The position numbers and the translations under genes were made by a program. A stretch of 8,232 nt of DNA from DASUMF01 sp040510575 (lineage in GTDB: Bacteria; Actinomycetota; Acidimicrobiia; IMCC26256; DASPTH01): assembly GCA_040510575.1 (NCBI GenBank), contig JBEVIU010000065.1:1-8232 (forward strand), in the 5' to 3' direction. A model generated the notes under the pieces. The model ran no database searches. It was not told the DNA's origin and saw nothing but the letters and a program-made list of their open reading frames with translations. Below, piece after piece: positions 1-5,036 of the stretch; the stretch's first letter is position 1, and every line of letters begins with the position of its first letter.

Positions 1-36
1 CAACCCGGCGCTCTCACCAACTGAGCTACGATCACC
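1..36 (-). tRNA. tRNA, 5' part only, probably tRNA-His (GUG)
   Basis: The minus strand shows a 7-nt acceptor strand (GTGATCG, 35-29), TA at positions 8-9, a D-arm GCTC/GAGC and the anticodon-stem strand CCGGG followed by TT and a G as first anticodon base at the window edge. An extra G directly before the acceptor (position 36) would be the encoded G-1 typical of tRNA-His, and CCGGG-TTG matches actinobacterial tRNA-His genes as I remember them. The anticodon's second and third bases are outside the window, so Asp, Val or another GNN tRNA is not excluded. Confidence 0.65.
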
Positions 37-73
37 ACGCCTCGACGCCCTGCCCTGCGCCCAGCAGGCCTGC

Positions 74-79
74 ATGCTA
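74..79 (-). promoter_or_regulatory. Possible -10 box of the tRNA-His gene
   Basis: On the minus strand TAGCAT fits the actinobacterial TAnnnT -10 pattern and would give a leader of about 30 nt before the tRNA. A 10-bp palindrome, GCAGGCCTGC (64-73), lies just downstream of it. No clear -35 box is visible at 16-18 bp. Confidence 0.3.
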
Positions 80-166
80 CCGGGCCGGCGAGTCACCGTG
101 GACCTGTCGATGCGCGGCGAGGACGGCGACCACAACACCCCAGTTCCACGTGGTACTGGCTCGGCG

Positions 167-500
167 CTAGCCGACTGAGGCCGGCATCACATGGAAAGCG
201 TCGGCCAGGAGAACATTTCGCTCCTGACGGTTGCGACTCGGCGTGACTCGCAACGAGACCGACCGCCCGAACCGTTTCGGATCGACGTTCCGACCATGTA
301 CTCCGGAACTGCACGTCGATCGTGCCGCTCGTCGAGAGTGCGCGGTACTTCACCTGCACCCGAACGAACGTGCCATCCCGACAGCCGACGAGGTCGAAGG
401 GCGCGTGCTCGCACAGTGCCGTGAGCACCACGAAACCCTGCTCGGCCAGATCGGCGATCGCATGCGCGACGCCGAGGTCGCCCTTGTCTTTCGTAGGTAC
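167..500 (-). pseudogene. Decayed PD-(D/E)XK endonuclease-like gene (I-Ssp6803I / PDDEXK_5 type)
   Basis: From about 497 down to 291 one frame reads as the N-terminal half of a small PD-(D/E)XK nuclease: KGDLGVAHAIADLAEQGF, then CEHAPFDLV with the acidic Asp at 395-393, then RVQVKY with the catalytic-type Q-x-K (356-348), then FRSTWS. At about 289 the reading shifts. A second frame (289-167) reads NVDPKRFG, then SVSLRVTPSRNRQ and LLADAF to a TAG stop, which resembles the C-terminal segment of the same family. The roughly 25-30 residues that usually link these parts (after STWSDR and before the DP-x-x-F segment) are missing, so an internal out-of-frame deletion is the simplest reading. No ATG or GTG lies in frame before the domain; the codon at 500-498 is GTA, one base from GTG. 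The start faces tRNA-Arg, 15 bp away. The family assignment is from memory of the motif pattern; function is probably lost. Confidence 0.6.
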
Positions 501-503
501 GCT
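498..503 (+). promoter_or_regulatory. Possible -10 box of tRNA-Arg
   Basis: TACGCT lies 12 bp before the first base of the tRNA, the right distance for transcription to start a few bases upstream of it. It overlaps the codon where the divergent endonuclease remnant should start. No good -35 is visible. Confidence 0.3.
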
Positions 504-515
504 CTGTGCGGACCC

Positions 516-589
516 ACCCCCGTAGCTCAGATGGACAGAGCGAGTCACTTCTAATGACAAGGTCGCAGGTTCGAGTCCTGCCGGGGGTG
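516..589 (+). tRNA. tRNA-Arg (anticodon UCU)
   Basis: A full cloverleaf can be folded by eye: acceptor ACCCCCG/CGGGGGT (516-522 with 582-588), D-arm GCTC/GAGC, anticodon loop CTTCTAA with TCT at positions 34-36, T-arm GCAGG/CCTGC with loop TTCGAGT, and G as discriminator (589). It reads AGA codons. The outermost anticodon-stem pair is an A-A mismatch (543/559), while the other four pairs are intact. The 3' CCA is not encoded, since CGC follows the discriminator. The gene is divergent from the endonuclease remnant. Confidence 0.93.
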
Positions 590-591
590 CG

Positions 592-624
592 CTCGACCGT
601 GGTGCCGCCCACGGCCCGATCGAG
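592..624 (+). terminator. Hairpin downstream of tRNA-Arg, possible terminator
   Basis: CCGTGG (597-602) pairs with CCACGG (609-614) around the loop TGCCGC. An outer helix CTCGA (592-596) with TCGAG (620-624) can stack on it across a 5-nt bulge. It begins just after the mature tRNA end. There is no T-run, which is common for high-GC actinobacteria, so it may instead be a 3'-processing structure. Confidence 0.4.
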
Positions 625-636
625 GAGAGTTCGATC

Positions 637-747
637 ATGCACGAGGACCCACCTCATGTCCGCACGGCACGCACGGTGGGCGCCGCGAACCCAGGAAGCA
701 AACGCGAGCGCGGCTTGCGGCGGCTGACCGTAGGGTTTCGACGATGA
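637..747 (+). CDS. Possible 36-residue leader ORF overlapping the next gene by ATGA
   Basis: An ATG at 637 follows GAGGAG (622-627) at a good Shine-Dalgarno distance. The ORF encodes 36 residues beginning MHEDPPHVRTART, rich in Arg in its second half. Its TGA (745-747) overlaps the ATG of the following gene (744-746) as ATGA, the usual signature of translational coupling. I recognise no family and the peptide may not be made: the next gene also has its own -10 box in the leaderless position. Confidence 0.3.
   Translation: MHEDPPHVRTARTVGAANPGSKRERGLRRLTVGFRR
731..736 (+). promoter_or_regulatory. -10 box for a leaderless transcript of the SMP-30-like gene
   Basis: TAGGGT (TAnnnT) ends 7 bp before the ATG at 744, the spacing seen for leaderless mRNAs in actinobacteria, and no convincing Shine-Dalgarno lies in that gap. 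If used, the upstream 36-residue ORF would not be on the transcript. Confidence 0.35.
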
Positions 748-1571
748 CCGAGCTCGCGGTGGAAGGCCTCAAGTTTCCTGAGGGTCCGCGTTGGCGCGAC
801 GACACGTGGTGGCTCTCCGACCAGCTCGGCGACCGGATCCTGCGCGTGAACGAGGCGGGCGACCACACGGTGGTGCACGAGGTCGCGAAGCCATCCGGAC
901 TCGGCTTCGCGCCCGACGGCGCCTTGCTCGCGGTCACGATGGACGACCGGAACATGATTCGCATCGACGACGACGGCGCGCGCGAAGTCGCCGATCTGCG
1001 CGACGTCGCAGGTCACCTCAACGACATGTGCGTGGGTGCCGACGGTCGCGCGTACCTCGACGCGTACGGCGACCACTTCGACACGCACACGCACTCGTTG
1101 CAGCTCGTCGCGCCGGGCGAGCCTGCCCGCCAGGTGGCCGACGGCCTCAAGTATCCGAACGGCATCGCGCTCACGCCCGACGCCTCGACGCTGATCGTGT
1201 CGGAGACGTTCGCGCGCTGCATCACCGCCTTTGCCGTCGACGCGGCCGACGGCTCACTCGTCGGGCGGCGGGTGTGGGCCGAGCTCCCGGAGGGCACCAA
1301 CCCCGACGGCCTCTGCCTCGATGCGGCGGGCGACGTCTGGGTGGCGTCCTACCTCTCCGGCGAGTTCCTCCACGTCCGGGAAGGCGGCGAGGTGCTCGAG
1401 CGGTTCGGCTTCCCCGGCCGGTGGGCACTGTCGTGCTGCCTCGGCGGCGCCGACGGCCGCACGCTGCTCCTCTGCACCTCCGAGACCAGCCAGGACGACT
1501 ACTTCGCGGGGCGTGGCGTGGGCCATCTCGACACTCGGCGCGTCGATGTGGCCGGCGTCGGCTGCCCGTGA
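744..1571 (+). CDS. SMP-30/gluconolactonase/LRE-like family protein
   Basis: The 275-residue product is a six-bladed beta-propeller of the SMP-30/gluconolactonase family, metal-dependent hydrolases that mostly open lactones. Residues in the expected metal-site order are Glu13 (FPEGPRW), Asn139 (YPNGIALT) and Asp188 (NPDGLCLD), with Asn93 (HLNDMCV) at the usual substrate-contact position. Blade-like repeats such as GFAPDG and GADGRAYLD recur through the protein, and it ends VDVAGVGCP as many relatives do. There is no signal peptide, so it should be cytoplasmic. Start: ATG 744 fits the leaderless -10 box and the FPEG spacing. It stands alone, converging on a tRNA gene 13 bp after its stop, so the neighbours do not suggest a substrate. 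The family call is firm; lactonase activity is inferred. Confidence 0.88.
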   Translation: MTELAVEGLKFPEGPRWRDDTWWLSDQLGDRILRVNEAGDHTVVHEVAKPSGLGFAPDGALLAVTMDDRNMIRIDDDGAREVADLRDVAGHLNDMCVGADGRAYLDAYGDHFDTHTHSLQLVAPGEPARQVADGLKYPNGIALTPDASTLIVSETFARCITAFAVDAADGSLVGRRVWAELPEGTNPDGLCLDAAGDVWVASYLSGEFLHVREGGEVLERFGFPGRWALSCCLGGADGRTLLLCTSETSQDDYFAGRGVGHLDTRRVDVAGVGCP

Positions 1572-1584
1572 GGTGGAGCAGCAG

Positions 1585-1657
1585 TAGGGCCGGAAGGGAT
1601 CGAACCTTCGACCGAGGGATTATGAGTCCCCTGCTCTGACCACTGAGCTACGGCCCT
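1585..1657 (-). tRNA. tRNA with CAU anticodon (elongator Met or lysidine-type Ile2)
   Basis: The minus strand folds into a complete cloverleaf: acceptor AGGGCCG/CGGCCCT, D-arm GCTC/GAGC, anticodon stem GGGGA/TCCCT (one G-T pair) around CTCATAA, T-arm GAAGG/CCTTC with loop TTCGATC, and discriminator A (1585). CCA is not encoded. It is not the initiator, because the GGG/CCC initiator-type anticodon stem next to the loop is absent. The A1-T72 pair and the D-to-variable-loop sequence resemble bacterial Ile2 tRNAs as much as elongator Met, so identity is open. Confidence 0.88.
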
Positions 1658-1665
1658 GGGCTGGT

Positions 1666-1692
1666 CGACAAGGTCGTGAGGACGGCTTGTCG
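1666..1692. repeat. Inverted repeat CGACAAG/CTTGTCG upstream of the CAU tRNA
   Basis: Two perfect 7-bp arms (1666-1672 and 1686-1692) are separated by 13 bp, just upstream of the minus-strand tRNA. It may be a leader hairpin or protein site; chance is possible. Confidence 0.3.
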
Positions 1693-1707
1693 GTCGGCTG
1701 GGGTGCG

Positions 1708-1713
1708 ATGGTA
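1708..1713 (-). promoter_or_regulatory. Possible -10 box of the CAU tRNA
   Basis: TACCAT on the minus strand fits TAnnnT. It is about 50 bp before the tRNA, which would leave a leader containing the 1666-1692 inverted repeat. No good -35 is visible. Confidence 0.25.
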
Positions 1714-1724
1714 CGCGGGCCGAG

Positions 1725-1740
1725 GGTGAAGGAGTTCACC
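1725..1740. repeat. Short palindrome GGTGAA-GGAG-TTCACC
   Basis: Two 6-bp arms flank a 4-bp spacer, 18 bp after the stop of the minus-strand membrane-protein gene. It could be that gene's weak terminator hairpin (no T-run follows) or an operator for the tRNA downstream. Confidence 0.3.
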
Positions 1741-1757
1741 GCGAGTGCGTACCCCCG

Positions 1758-2123
1758 CTATTTACCTTGTTCGCCTTTCTCGATCTGCTCGACCCTCGTT
1801 CTTGCCGCGTCGACCATCGGTTGAGACTGTCGCTGGCAGAAGCGCCAGAAAGCTCCGAAGATTGGTACGCGCCCGATCGCATCAGCGCGCCGTTTCCACA
1901 CATCCATCCGCGCCGTCTCCACGCTTGCCAGGCGCCAAGCCGTCTTGGAGTACGGCGCTGCTGCCCAGAGCGCGAATCGATACAGGCATGCGAGCAGTAA
2001 CAGAGCAACACAGATCCAGGCCACGACCCAGTTGCCGTGTGCCATCAGCATTCCGACGAAGACTGCGCCGAATCCGAGGCCGAGGAACACCTCGCGCACG
2101 AGTTGCTTTGGCCGCTTCCTCAA
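1758..2123 (-). CDS. Small membrane protein of unknown function, two predicted helices
   Basis: I do not recognise this family. The frame contains two hydrophobic segments, about residues 12-28 (FLGLGFGAVFVGMLM) and 32-50 (WVVAWICVALLLLACLYRF), then a charged, Arg/Lys-rich tail of about 65 residues probably in the cytoplasm, ending EKGEQGK. A TTG start at 2123 is preferred because GGAG lies 7 nt upstream. It begins just before the first helix and gives 121 residues. A GTG at 2222 would add 33 residues of poor character and only weak SD. The TTG overlaps the TGA of the upstream fragment as TTGA. Codon choice is less GC-rich than the neighbours (about 55-60% GC in several 60-base lines, against near 78% in a sampled line of the SMP-30-like gene), suggesting later acquisition. 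It lies between two tRNA loci, downstream of tRNA-Gly on the same strand. Confidence 0.6.
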   Translation of the reverse strand: MRKRPKQLVREVFLGLGFGAVFVGMLMAHGNWVVAWICVALLLLACLYRFALWAAAPYSKTAWRLASVETARMDVWKRRADAIGRVPIFGAFWRFCQRQSQPMVDAARTRVEQIEKGEQGK

Positions 2124-2227
2124 ACTCGATCTCCGCGGCAACTGGAACTCATACGCGCATACTCGTCGATGTCCGCGCGATCTGGCGCGGGAAACGACGT
2201 GCTCGCGAAGACGATTCCCCACTTCAT
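2120..2227 (-). pseudogene. Truncated N-terminus resembling a luciferase-like (LLM) oxidoreductase
   Basis: A 35-codon ORF begins MKWGIVFASTSFPAPDRA, very like the first beta strand and loop of many F420-dependent luciferase-like monooxygenases as I remember them. After about residue 18 the similarity stops: the expected AxAAExAGFESVW helix is absent in all three frames of this strand, and a TGA follows. It looks like the start of a gene cut off when the next sequence was joined to it. Only a short match supports this, so chance is possible. Confidence 0.35.
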
Positions 2228-2252
2228 CGCGCGACCCCCCGGCCCTGTGTCG

Positions 2253-2323
2253 AGCGGGTGAGGAGAATCGAACTCCCGTCATCAGATTGGAAATCTGAGG
2301 CTCTGCCATTGAGCTACACCCGC
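2253..2323 (-). tRNA. tRNA-Gly (anticodon UCC)
   Basis: Acceptor GCGGGTG/CACCCGC (2323-2317 with 2260-2254), D-arm GCTC/GAGC, anticodon stem TCAGA/TCTGA around TTTCCAA with TCC at positions 34-36, and T-arm CGGGA-type stem with TTCGATT loop. The discriminator is T, as usual for glycine. CCA is not encoded. It follows tRNA-Pro by 20 bp on the same strand, so the two are probably co-transcribed. Confidence 0.92.
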
Positions 2324-2327
2324 GGCG

Positions 2328-2342
2328 GCCGGACGAGCCGGC
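2328..2342 (-). other. Hairpin in the tRNA-Pro/tRNA-Gly spacer
   Basis: GCCGG and CCGGC (5-bp stem, 5-nt loop) fill most of the 20-bp spacer. With no T-run it is more likely a spacer structure for tRNA processing than a terminator. Confidence 0.3.
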
Positions 2343-2343
2343 G

Positions 2344-2416
2344 TCGGGGAGGGGGGACTCGAACCCCCGACCTCCTGCCCCCAAAGCAGGTGCGCTACCG
2401 ACTGCGCTACTCCCCG
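2344..2416 (-). tRNA. tRNA-Pro (anticodon UGG)
   Basis: Acceptor CGGGGAG/CTCCCCG (2416-2410 with 2351-2345), a D-arm read as GCGC/GCGC, anticodon stem CCTGC/GCAGG around TTTGGGG with TGG at 34-36, T-arm GGGGG/CCCCC with loop TTCGAGT, discriminator A (2344). CCA is not encoded. C1-G72 and the CCTGC-TTTGG stem-loop are typical of bacterial proline tRNAs. A possible -10 box TAACGT lies about 10-15 bp upstream on the minus strand. Confidence 0.93.
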
Positions 2417-2467
2417 GATCGGCTCACGTTAGGACAACGATCCTTCGCCGACCTCACGGTCCCGCCG

Positions 2468-3175
2468 TCACGACTCGATGGCACGGCTGCCGACGTCGAG
2501 GCGCTGGGCGCGAGTGATCGTGCGGACGACGAAGATCGCGAGGACCGCAGCCACCACGAAGAACACCGCCCGCACCGAGTACCAGAGGTTGCTGGTCAGC
2601 GCCTCGTCGATGGTCGTTGCGTCGTCGGACGATCCTCGGGTCGCGAAGAGCGCGACCACCGTGCACGCGACCCACGCGGCCCACCACGACCAGACCAACG
2701 GCGACCTCGGCTGACGTTCCGGTCTGCCGCCGTTCGCCACATCGACCGTCTGCCAGATCTCGTCCGCAAGCTGCTTCGGCCGCCACCAACAGAGAAACGG
2801 CACGAGCCAGCCGTACACCGCCCAGCCCGTCGAGTATCCGCGGTCGACGCCGAAGGCGTCGAGGTTCGAGTACGCGACCGCGAACCAGGCGATGAAGGCG
2901 ATCGCCGTCAAGGCAAGGAGCCCGAGGAACACCTGGTTCAGGAGGTCGACCCGGTCTCGATCGGCGAGCACCTCACTCCAGCGAACGCCGACGGGATCCT
3001 CGACGATGCGGTGGAGCAGGGATCGTTGCGAGAGGTTCGCCGCGAACGCGGCGATGCCGAAGGGGATCCACGCCACCAGCAACGCCTGCACGAGGATGGC
3101 GAGCCCGCGCAGCGATCGGACGTCACCGACGACGGGTCGGTTGCGGAGGGGGACGGAGTTCATGTCGTTGGTCAT
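2468..3175 (-). CDS. DUF4328 domain membrane protein
   Basis: The 235-residue product has about five hydrophobic segments (near residues 24-46, 82-103, 117-131, 163-179 and 199-218). It carries the stretch YGWLVPFLCWWRPKQLADEI (residues 121-140), whose W-x-x-P...W-x-P-K-x-x-x-D-E-I/L-W form I associate with DUF4328, a family common in actinobacteria with no known function. In many relatives the WRPKQ segment sits in a loop after a helix, as here. Start: ATG 3175 gives the longest sensible frame, but neither it nor the ATG four codons later has a clear Shine-Dalgarno. It is divergent from the four-helix gene at 3339, with about 160 bp between them, and ends 51 bp before the tRNA-Pro gene on the same strand. 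Confidence 0.75.
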   Translation of the reverse strand: MTNDMNSVPLRNRPVVGDVRSLRGLAILVQALLVAWIPFGIAAFAANLSQRSLLHRIVEDPVGVRWSEVLADRDRVDLLNQVFLGLLALTAIAFIAWFAVAYSNLDAFGVDRGYSTGWAVYGWLVPFLCWWRPKQLADEIWQTVDVANGGRPERQPRSPLVWSWWAAWVACTVVALFATRGSSDDATTIDEALTSNLWYSVRAVFFVVAAVLAIFVVRTITRAQRLDVGSRAIES

Positions 3176-3253
3176 CGTGCGACGGTCGCATCACGCTGCC
3201 TCGCGGCCCAGGGCATGTCCGGTACTCGTTGCTGACCGTCCGGCGACGCGAAC

Positions 3254-3281
3254 GTGACCACGGGGTCAGGTGCGCCACAAT
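3254..3281 (+). promoter_or_regulatory. Possible promoter of the four-helix membrane protein
   Basis: GTGACC (3254-3259) and CACAAT (3276-3281) are 16 bp apart and match the -35 and -10 consensus in 4 of 6 positions each. Transcription from here would give a leader of about 50 nt ending in a strong Shine-Dalgarno. The remaining sequence of the 3176-3338 gap holds no ORF I would support. Confidence 0.35.
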
Positions 3282-3338
3282 GGTCGTGACGCGACCGCTG
3301 ACGCGGGCGTTGACGCGGCCCTGACACGAGGAGGACCC

Positions 3339-3833
3339 ATGCGCACCGTTCGATCCCCTGCTCGCCCCGCAGCACCCGTCGAGCCGATCGAGGGCATCGA
3401 GTCCGCCGCGACGAGTGAGATCGTGGAGCGCCCGTCCGCGGTTGCGCGCTCCACCCACTACGACCGTGCCTGGCTCCAGGACCGAATCGACGGCCGCATC
3501 GCGCTCGTCGTCGGTGTCGCCTGGTTCGTGCTGTTCCAGATCGCGATGCTGCTCGAGCCCGCGACCTCGCACAGCGTGCCCGTCATCGGTGTGCTGCTCG
3601 AAGTCACGATGTGGACGATGCTCGCCACGATGGTCACGGGTCTGATCGCACAACGCCGGTGGGGGATCGCGGCCTCACTCGCCACCGCCGTCTTCGCGAC
3701 CGCGGGATCGATCGCGTGCCCGACCACCGGGCACCACCCCTTTGGTGCCTGGTGGTTCGGTCAGATGGCCTGCGTGCTCGCGCTCGTGGCCATCAGCGCC
3801 GTCGCACTCCAACTCGCGCCGAAGGTCGACTGA
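3339..3833 (+). CDS. Four-helix membrane protein with a CPTTGHH motif, unknown function
   Basis: The start ATG 3339 is chosen because AGGAGG stands 4 bp before it; an in-frame GTG at 3270 has no such signal. The 164-residue product has a Pro/Ala/Glu-rich cytoplasmic-type N-terminus (1-50) and four hydrophobic segments (about 54-72, 79-104, 108-127, 138-159). Between helices three and four is ACPTTGHHPFGAWWFGQ (126-142). The Cys127-Pro...Gly-His-His133 cluster at the membrane edge looks like a conserved, possibly metal- or haem-binding element, and I believe similar CPxxGHH motifs occur in uncharacterised actinobacterial membrane proteins, but I cannot name the family. It converges on the oxidoreductase gene with only 7 bp between the stops. 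Confidence 0.72.
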   Translation: MRTVRSPARPAAPVEPIEGIESAATSEIVERPSAVARSTHYDRAWLQDRIDGRIALVVGVAWFVLFQIAMLLEPATSHSVPVIGVLLEVTMWTMLATMVTGLIAQRRWGIAASLATAVFATAGSIACPTTGHHPFGAWWFGQMACVLALVAISAVALQLAPKVD

Positions 3834-3840
3834 CCCGAGG

Positions 3841-4755
3841 TCAGCTCACCGCGAGGTCGCGCAGCAGCGCGCGCGTGCGGTCGCGGGACGCGCCCCGATC
3901 GTCGCCGACTGCGAACACCGCGGCCCACACATCGGTCGCGCCCGCCGCGAAGAGGGCCATGACCTGTGCGCGCACGGCGTCTTCGTCACCGACGATGGCG
4001 GCATCGGCCGGCTGCTCGATGCCGCCCCGCGACAGCACGCGTTGGTAGTTCGGCAGCGATCCGTAGATCGCGAACTGCTGGGCGGCGGCCTCACGCGCCT
4101 CGCTGACGTCGTCGTGGACCGCGACCGGGAGTCCGACCACCACGCGCGGCGCGCCGTGACCGGCGTCGGCGGCAGCGGCGTTGATTCGGGGCGCGATCAG
4201 CTCGCCGACGGCGCGCGCATTCGCCATCCACGTGATCGTGCCGGCGGCCGACGCGCCGGCGACGCGCAGCAACCGCGGCGCCAGGGCCGCGACGAGCAGG
4301 GGGACCGGCCCCGGTTCGGGCACGGTGCCGCGCGCCTTCACCGTGTACTCCGCACCGCGCACGTCGACCGACTCGCCGCGCAGCAAGGGCGCGAGCACCG
4401 ACACGTACTCCTCGGTGTGGCGCCCCGGATGGTCGTACGGGACGCCGTACGTGTTCTCCACGACGGGCGCGTGCGACGGTCCGATGCCGAGCGTGAGCCC
4501 GGGCCGTCCCATCGCGTTCGCGGCGCTCGCCGCGCGCGTGGCCATCAGGACGGGATGGCAGGGGTAGCTCTGCAGGATCGACGTGCCGAGCTCGATCGTG
4601 GTGGTGGTGCGCCCGACGTGTGACATCGGGATCAGCGGGTCGCCACCGACGGCGCCCGCGTACCAGAGCGACGTGAAGCCGTCGGCTTCGGCCTGCACCG
4701 CCTGTTCGATCATGCGGTCGATCGTGGTGCCGCCGCCGCTCAGACCGATGCGCAT
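3841..4755 (-). CDS. LLM class F420-dependent oxidoreductase
   Basis: The 304-residue product is a luciferase-like TIM-barrel enzyme, of the type that uses coenzyme F420 as hydride donor or acceptor. Seen: MRIGLSGGGTTIDRMIEQ at the start (first strand), QAEADGFTSLWYAG (21-34), TIELGTSILQSYPCHPV (53-69), GRPGLTLGIGPSH (83-95) and a late QVMALFAAGATDVWAAVFA segment (264-282). The overall pattern resembles the MSMEG_4879-type subfamily (TIGR03564), whose substrates are unknown. Start: ATG 4755 has GGAGGT 6 bp upstream; the open frame continues to 5046 but loses protein character. The Shine-Dalgarno lies in a perfect 12-bp inverted repeat. The gene ends tail-to-tail with the four-helix protein gene, and the DUF6131 gene lies upstream on the same strand. 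Confidence 0.88.
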   Translation of the reverse strand: MRIGLSGGGTTIDRMIEQAVQAEADGFTSLWYAGAVGGDPLIPMSHVGRTTTTIELGTSILQSYPCHPVLMATRAASAANAMGRPGLTLGIGPSHAPVVENTYGVPYDHPGRHTEEYVSVLAPLLRGESVDVRGAEYTVKARGTVPEPGPVPLLVAALAPRLLRVAGASAAGTITWMANARAVGELIAPRINAAAADAGHGAPRVVVGLPVAVHDDVSEAREAAAQQFAIYGSLPNYQRVLSRGGIEQPADAAIVGDEDAVRAQVMALFAAGATDVWAAVFAVGDDRGASRDRTRALLRDLAVS

Positions 4756-4762
4756 CGCGAAA

Positions 4763-4789
4763 CCTCCGTGCCGGGATCCGGCACGGAGG
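4763..4789 (-). promoter_or_regulatory. 12-bp perfect inverted repeat covering the oxidoreductase ribosome binding site
   Basis: CCTCCGTGCCGG (4763-4774) and CCGGCACGGAGG (4778-4789) are exact inverted copies with a 3-nt centre (GAT). In minus-strand RNA the downstream arm ends in GGAGG, the Shine-Dalgarno of the oxidoreductase, so a folded hairpin would hide it. A TAGCCT -10-like box (4792-4787) overlaps the other end, so the palindrome could instead be a repressor operator at the transcription start. Confidence 0.6.
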
Positions 4790-4810
4790 CTACGCGGTCG
4801 ATGAAATTGG

Positions 4811-4832
4811 GAACCCGCGTGGGTACGGGTTC
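4811..4832 (-). terminator. Possible terminator after the DUF6131 gene
   Basis: GAACCCG and CGGGTTC form a 7-bp stem with an 8-nt loop, 7 bp after the stop codon. On the minus strand it is followed by CCAATTTC, a poor T-rich tail. This would separate the DUF6131 transcript from the oxidoreductase. Confidence 0.45.
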
Positions 4833-4838
4833 GGTGGG

Positions 4839-4994
4839 CTACCAGTAGTGGCGTCTTCCGCCGATCTCGTGGCCGGCGCTTCCCGCGATCCAGAGCACGG
4901 CGCCGATGACGATCAGCACGAGACCGAGGATCCACAGGATGCCGACGTTGAGGATGAGACCGAGCAGCAACAGGATGAGTCCGAGGACGATCAC
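4839..4994 (-). CDS. DUF6131 family small membrane protein
   Basis: The 51-residue product is almost entirely two hydrophobic helices (about residues 2-20, IVLGLILLLLGLILNVGIL, and 22-38) and ends GGRRHYW. This layout, with GAVLWIxG and a C-terminal GRRHY(W/Y), matches the actinobacterial DUF6131 family as I know it; function is unknown. GTG 4994 is chosen as start because GGAGGT ends 5-6 bp before it and it begins at the MIVLGL-type N-terminus. An upstream ATG at 5042 would add 16 residues encoded by the repeat region and has no such signal. It is probably transcribed alone, away from the dehydrogenase gene on the other strand. Confidence 0.75.
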   Translation of the reverse strand: MIVLGLILLLLGLILNVGILWILGLVLIVIGAVLWIAGSAGHEIGGRRHYW

Positions 4995-5004
4995 CGTGTA
5001 CCTC

Positions 5005-5036
5005 CATCTGGGTGAACAAGCATCTGCATGAACAAG
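5005..5036. repeat. Tandem 16-bp direct repeat CATCTG-NN-TGAACAAG x2
   Basis: Two adjacent copies (5005-5020, 5021-5036) differ only at positions 7-8 (GG and CA). On the minus strand they lie directly before the DUF6131 Shine-Dalgarno. A dimeric regulator site or a recent slippage duplication would both fit. Confidence 0.65.

Noticed and set aside
501..638. An N-terminal extension of the endonuclease frame up to an ATG at 638
   Set aside because: This part translates the reverse strand of tRNA-Arg (GLEPATLSLE-type peptide), a common annotation artefact.
2124..2384. Extension of the two-helix membrane protein up to an ATG at 2384
   Set aside because: It would translate through tRNA-Gly and part of tRNA-Pro; the TTG with GGAG at 2123 is more sensible.
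1745..3235. A 496-codon open frame on the plus strand
   Set aside because: It crosses two complete tRNA genes and the DUF4328 gene on the other strand and has low-complexity Arg/Pro composition typical of a high-GC shadow.
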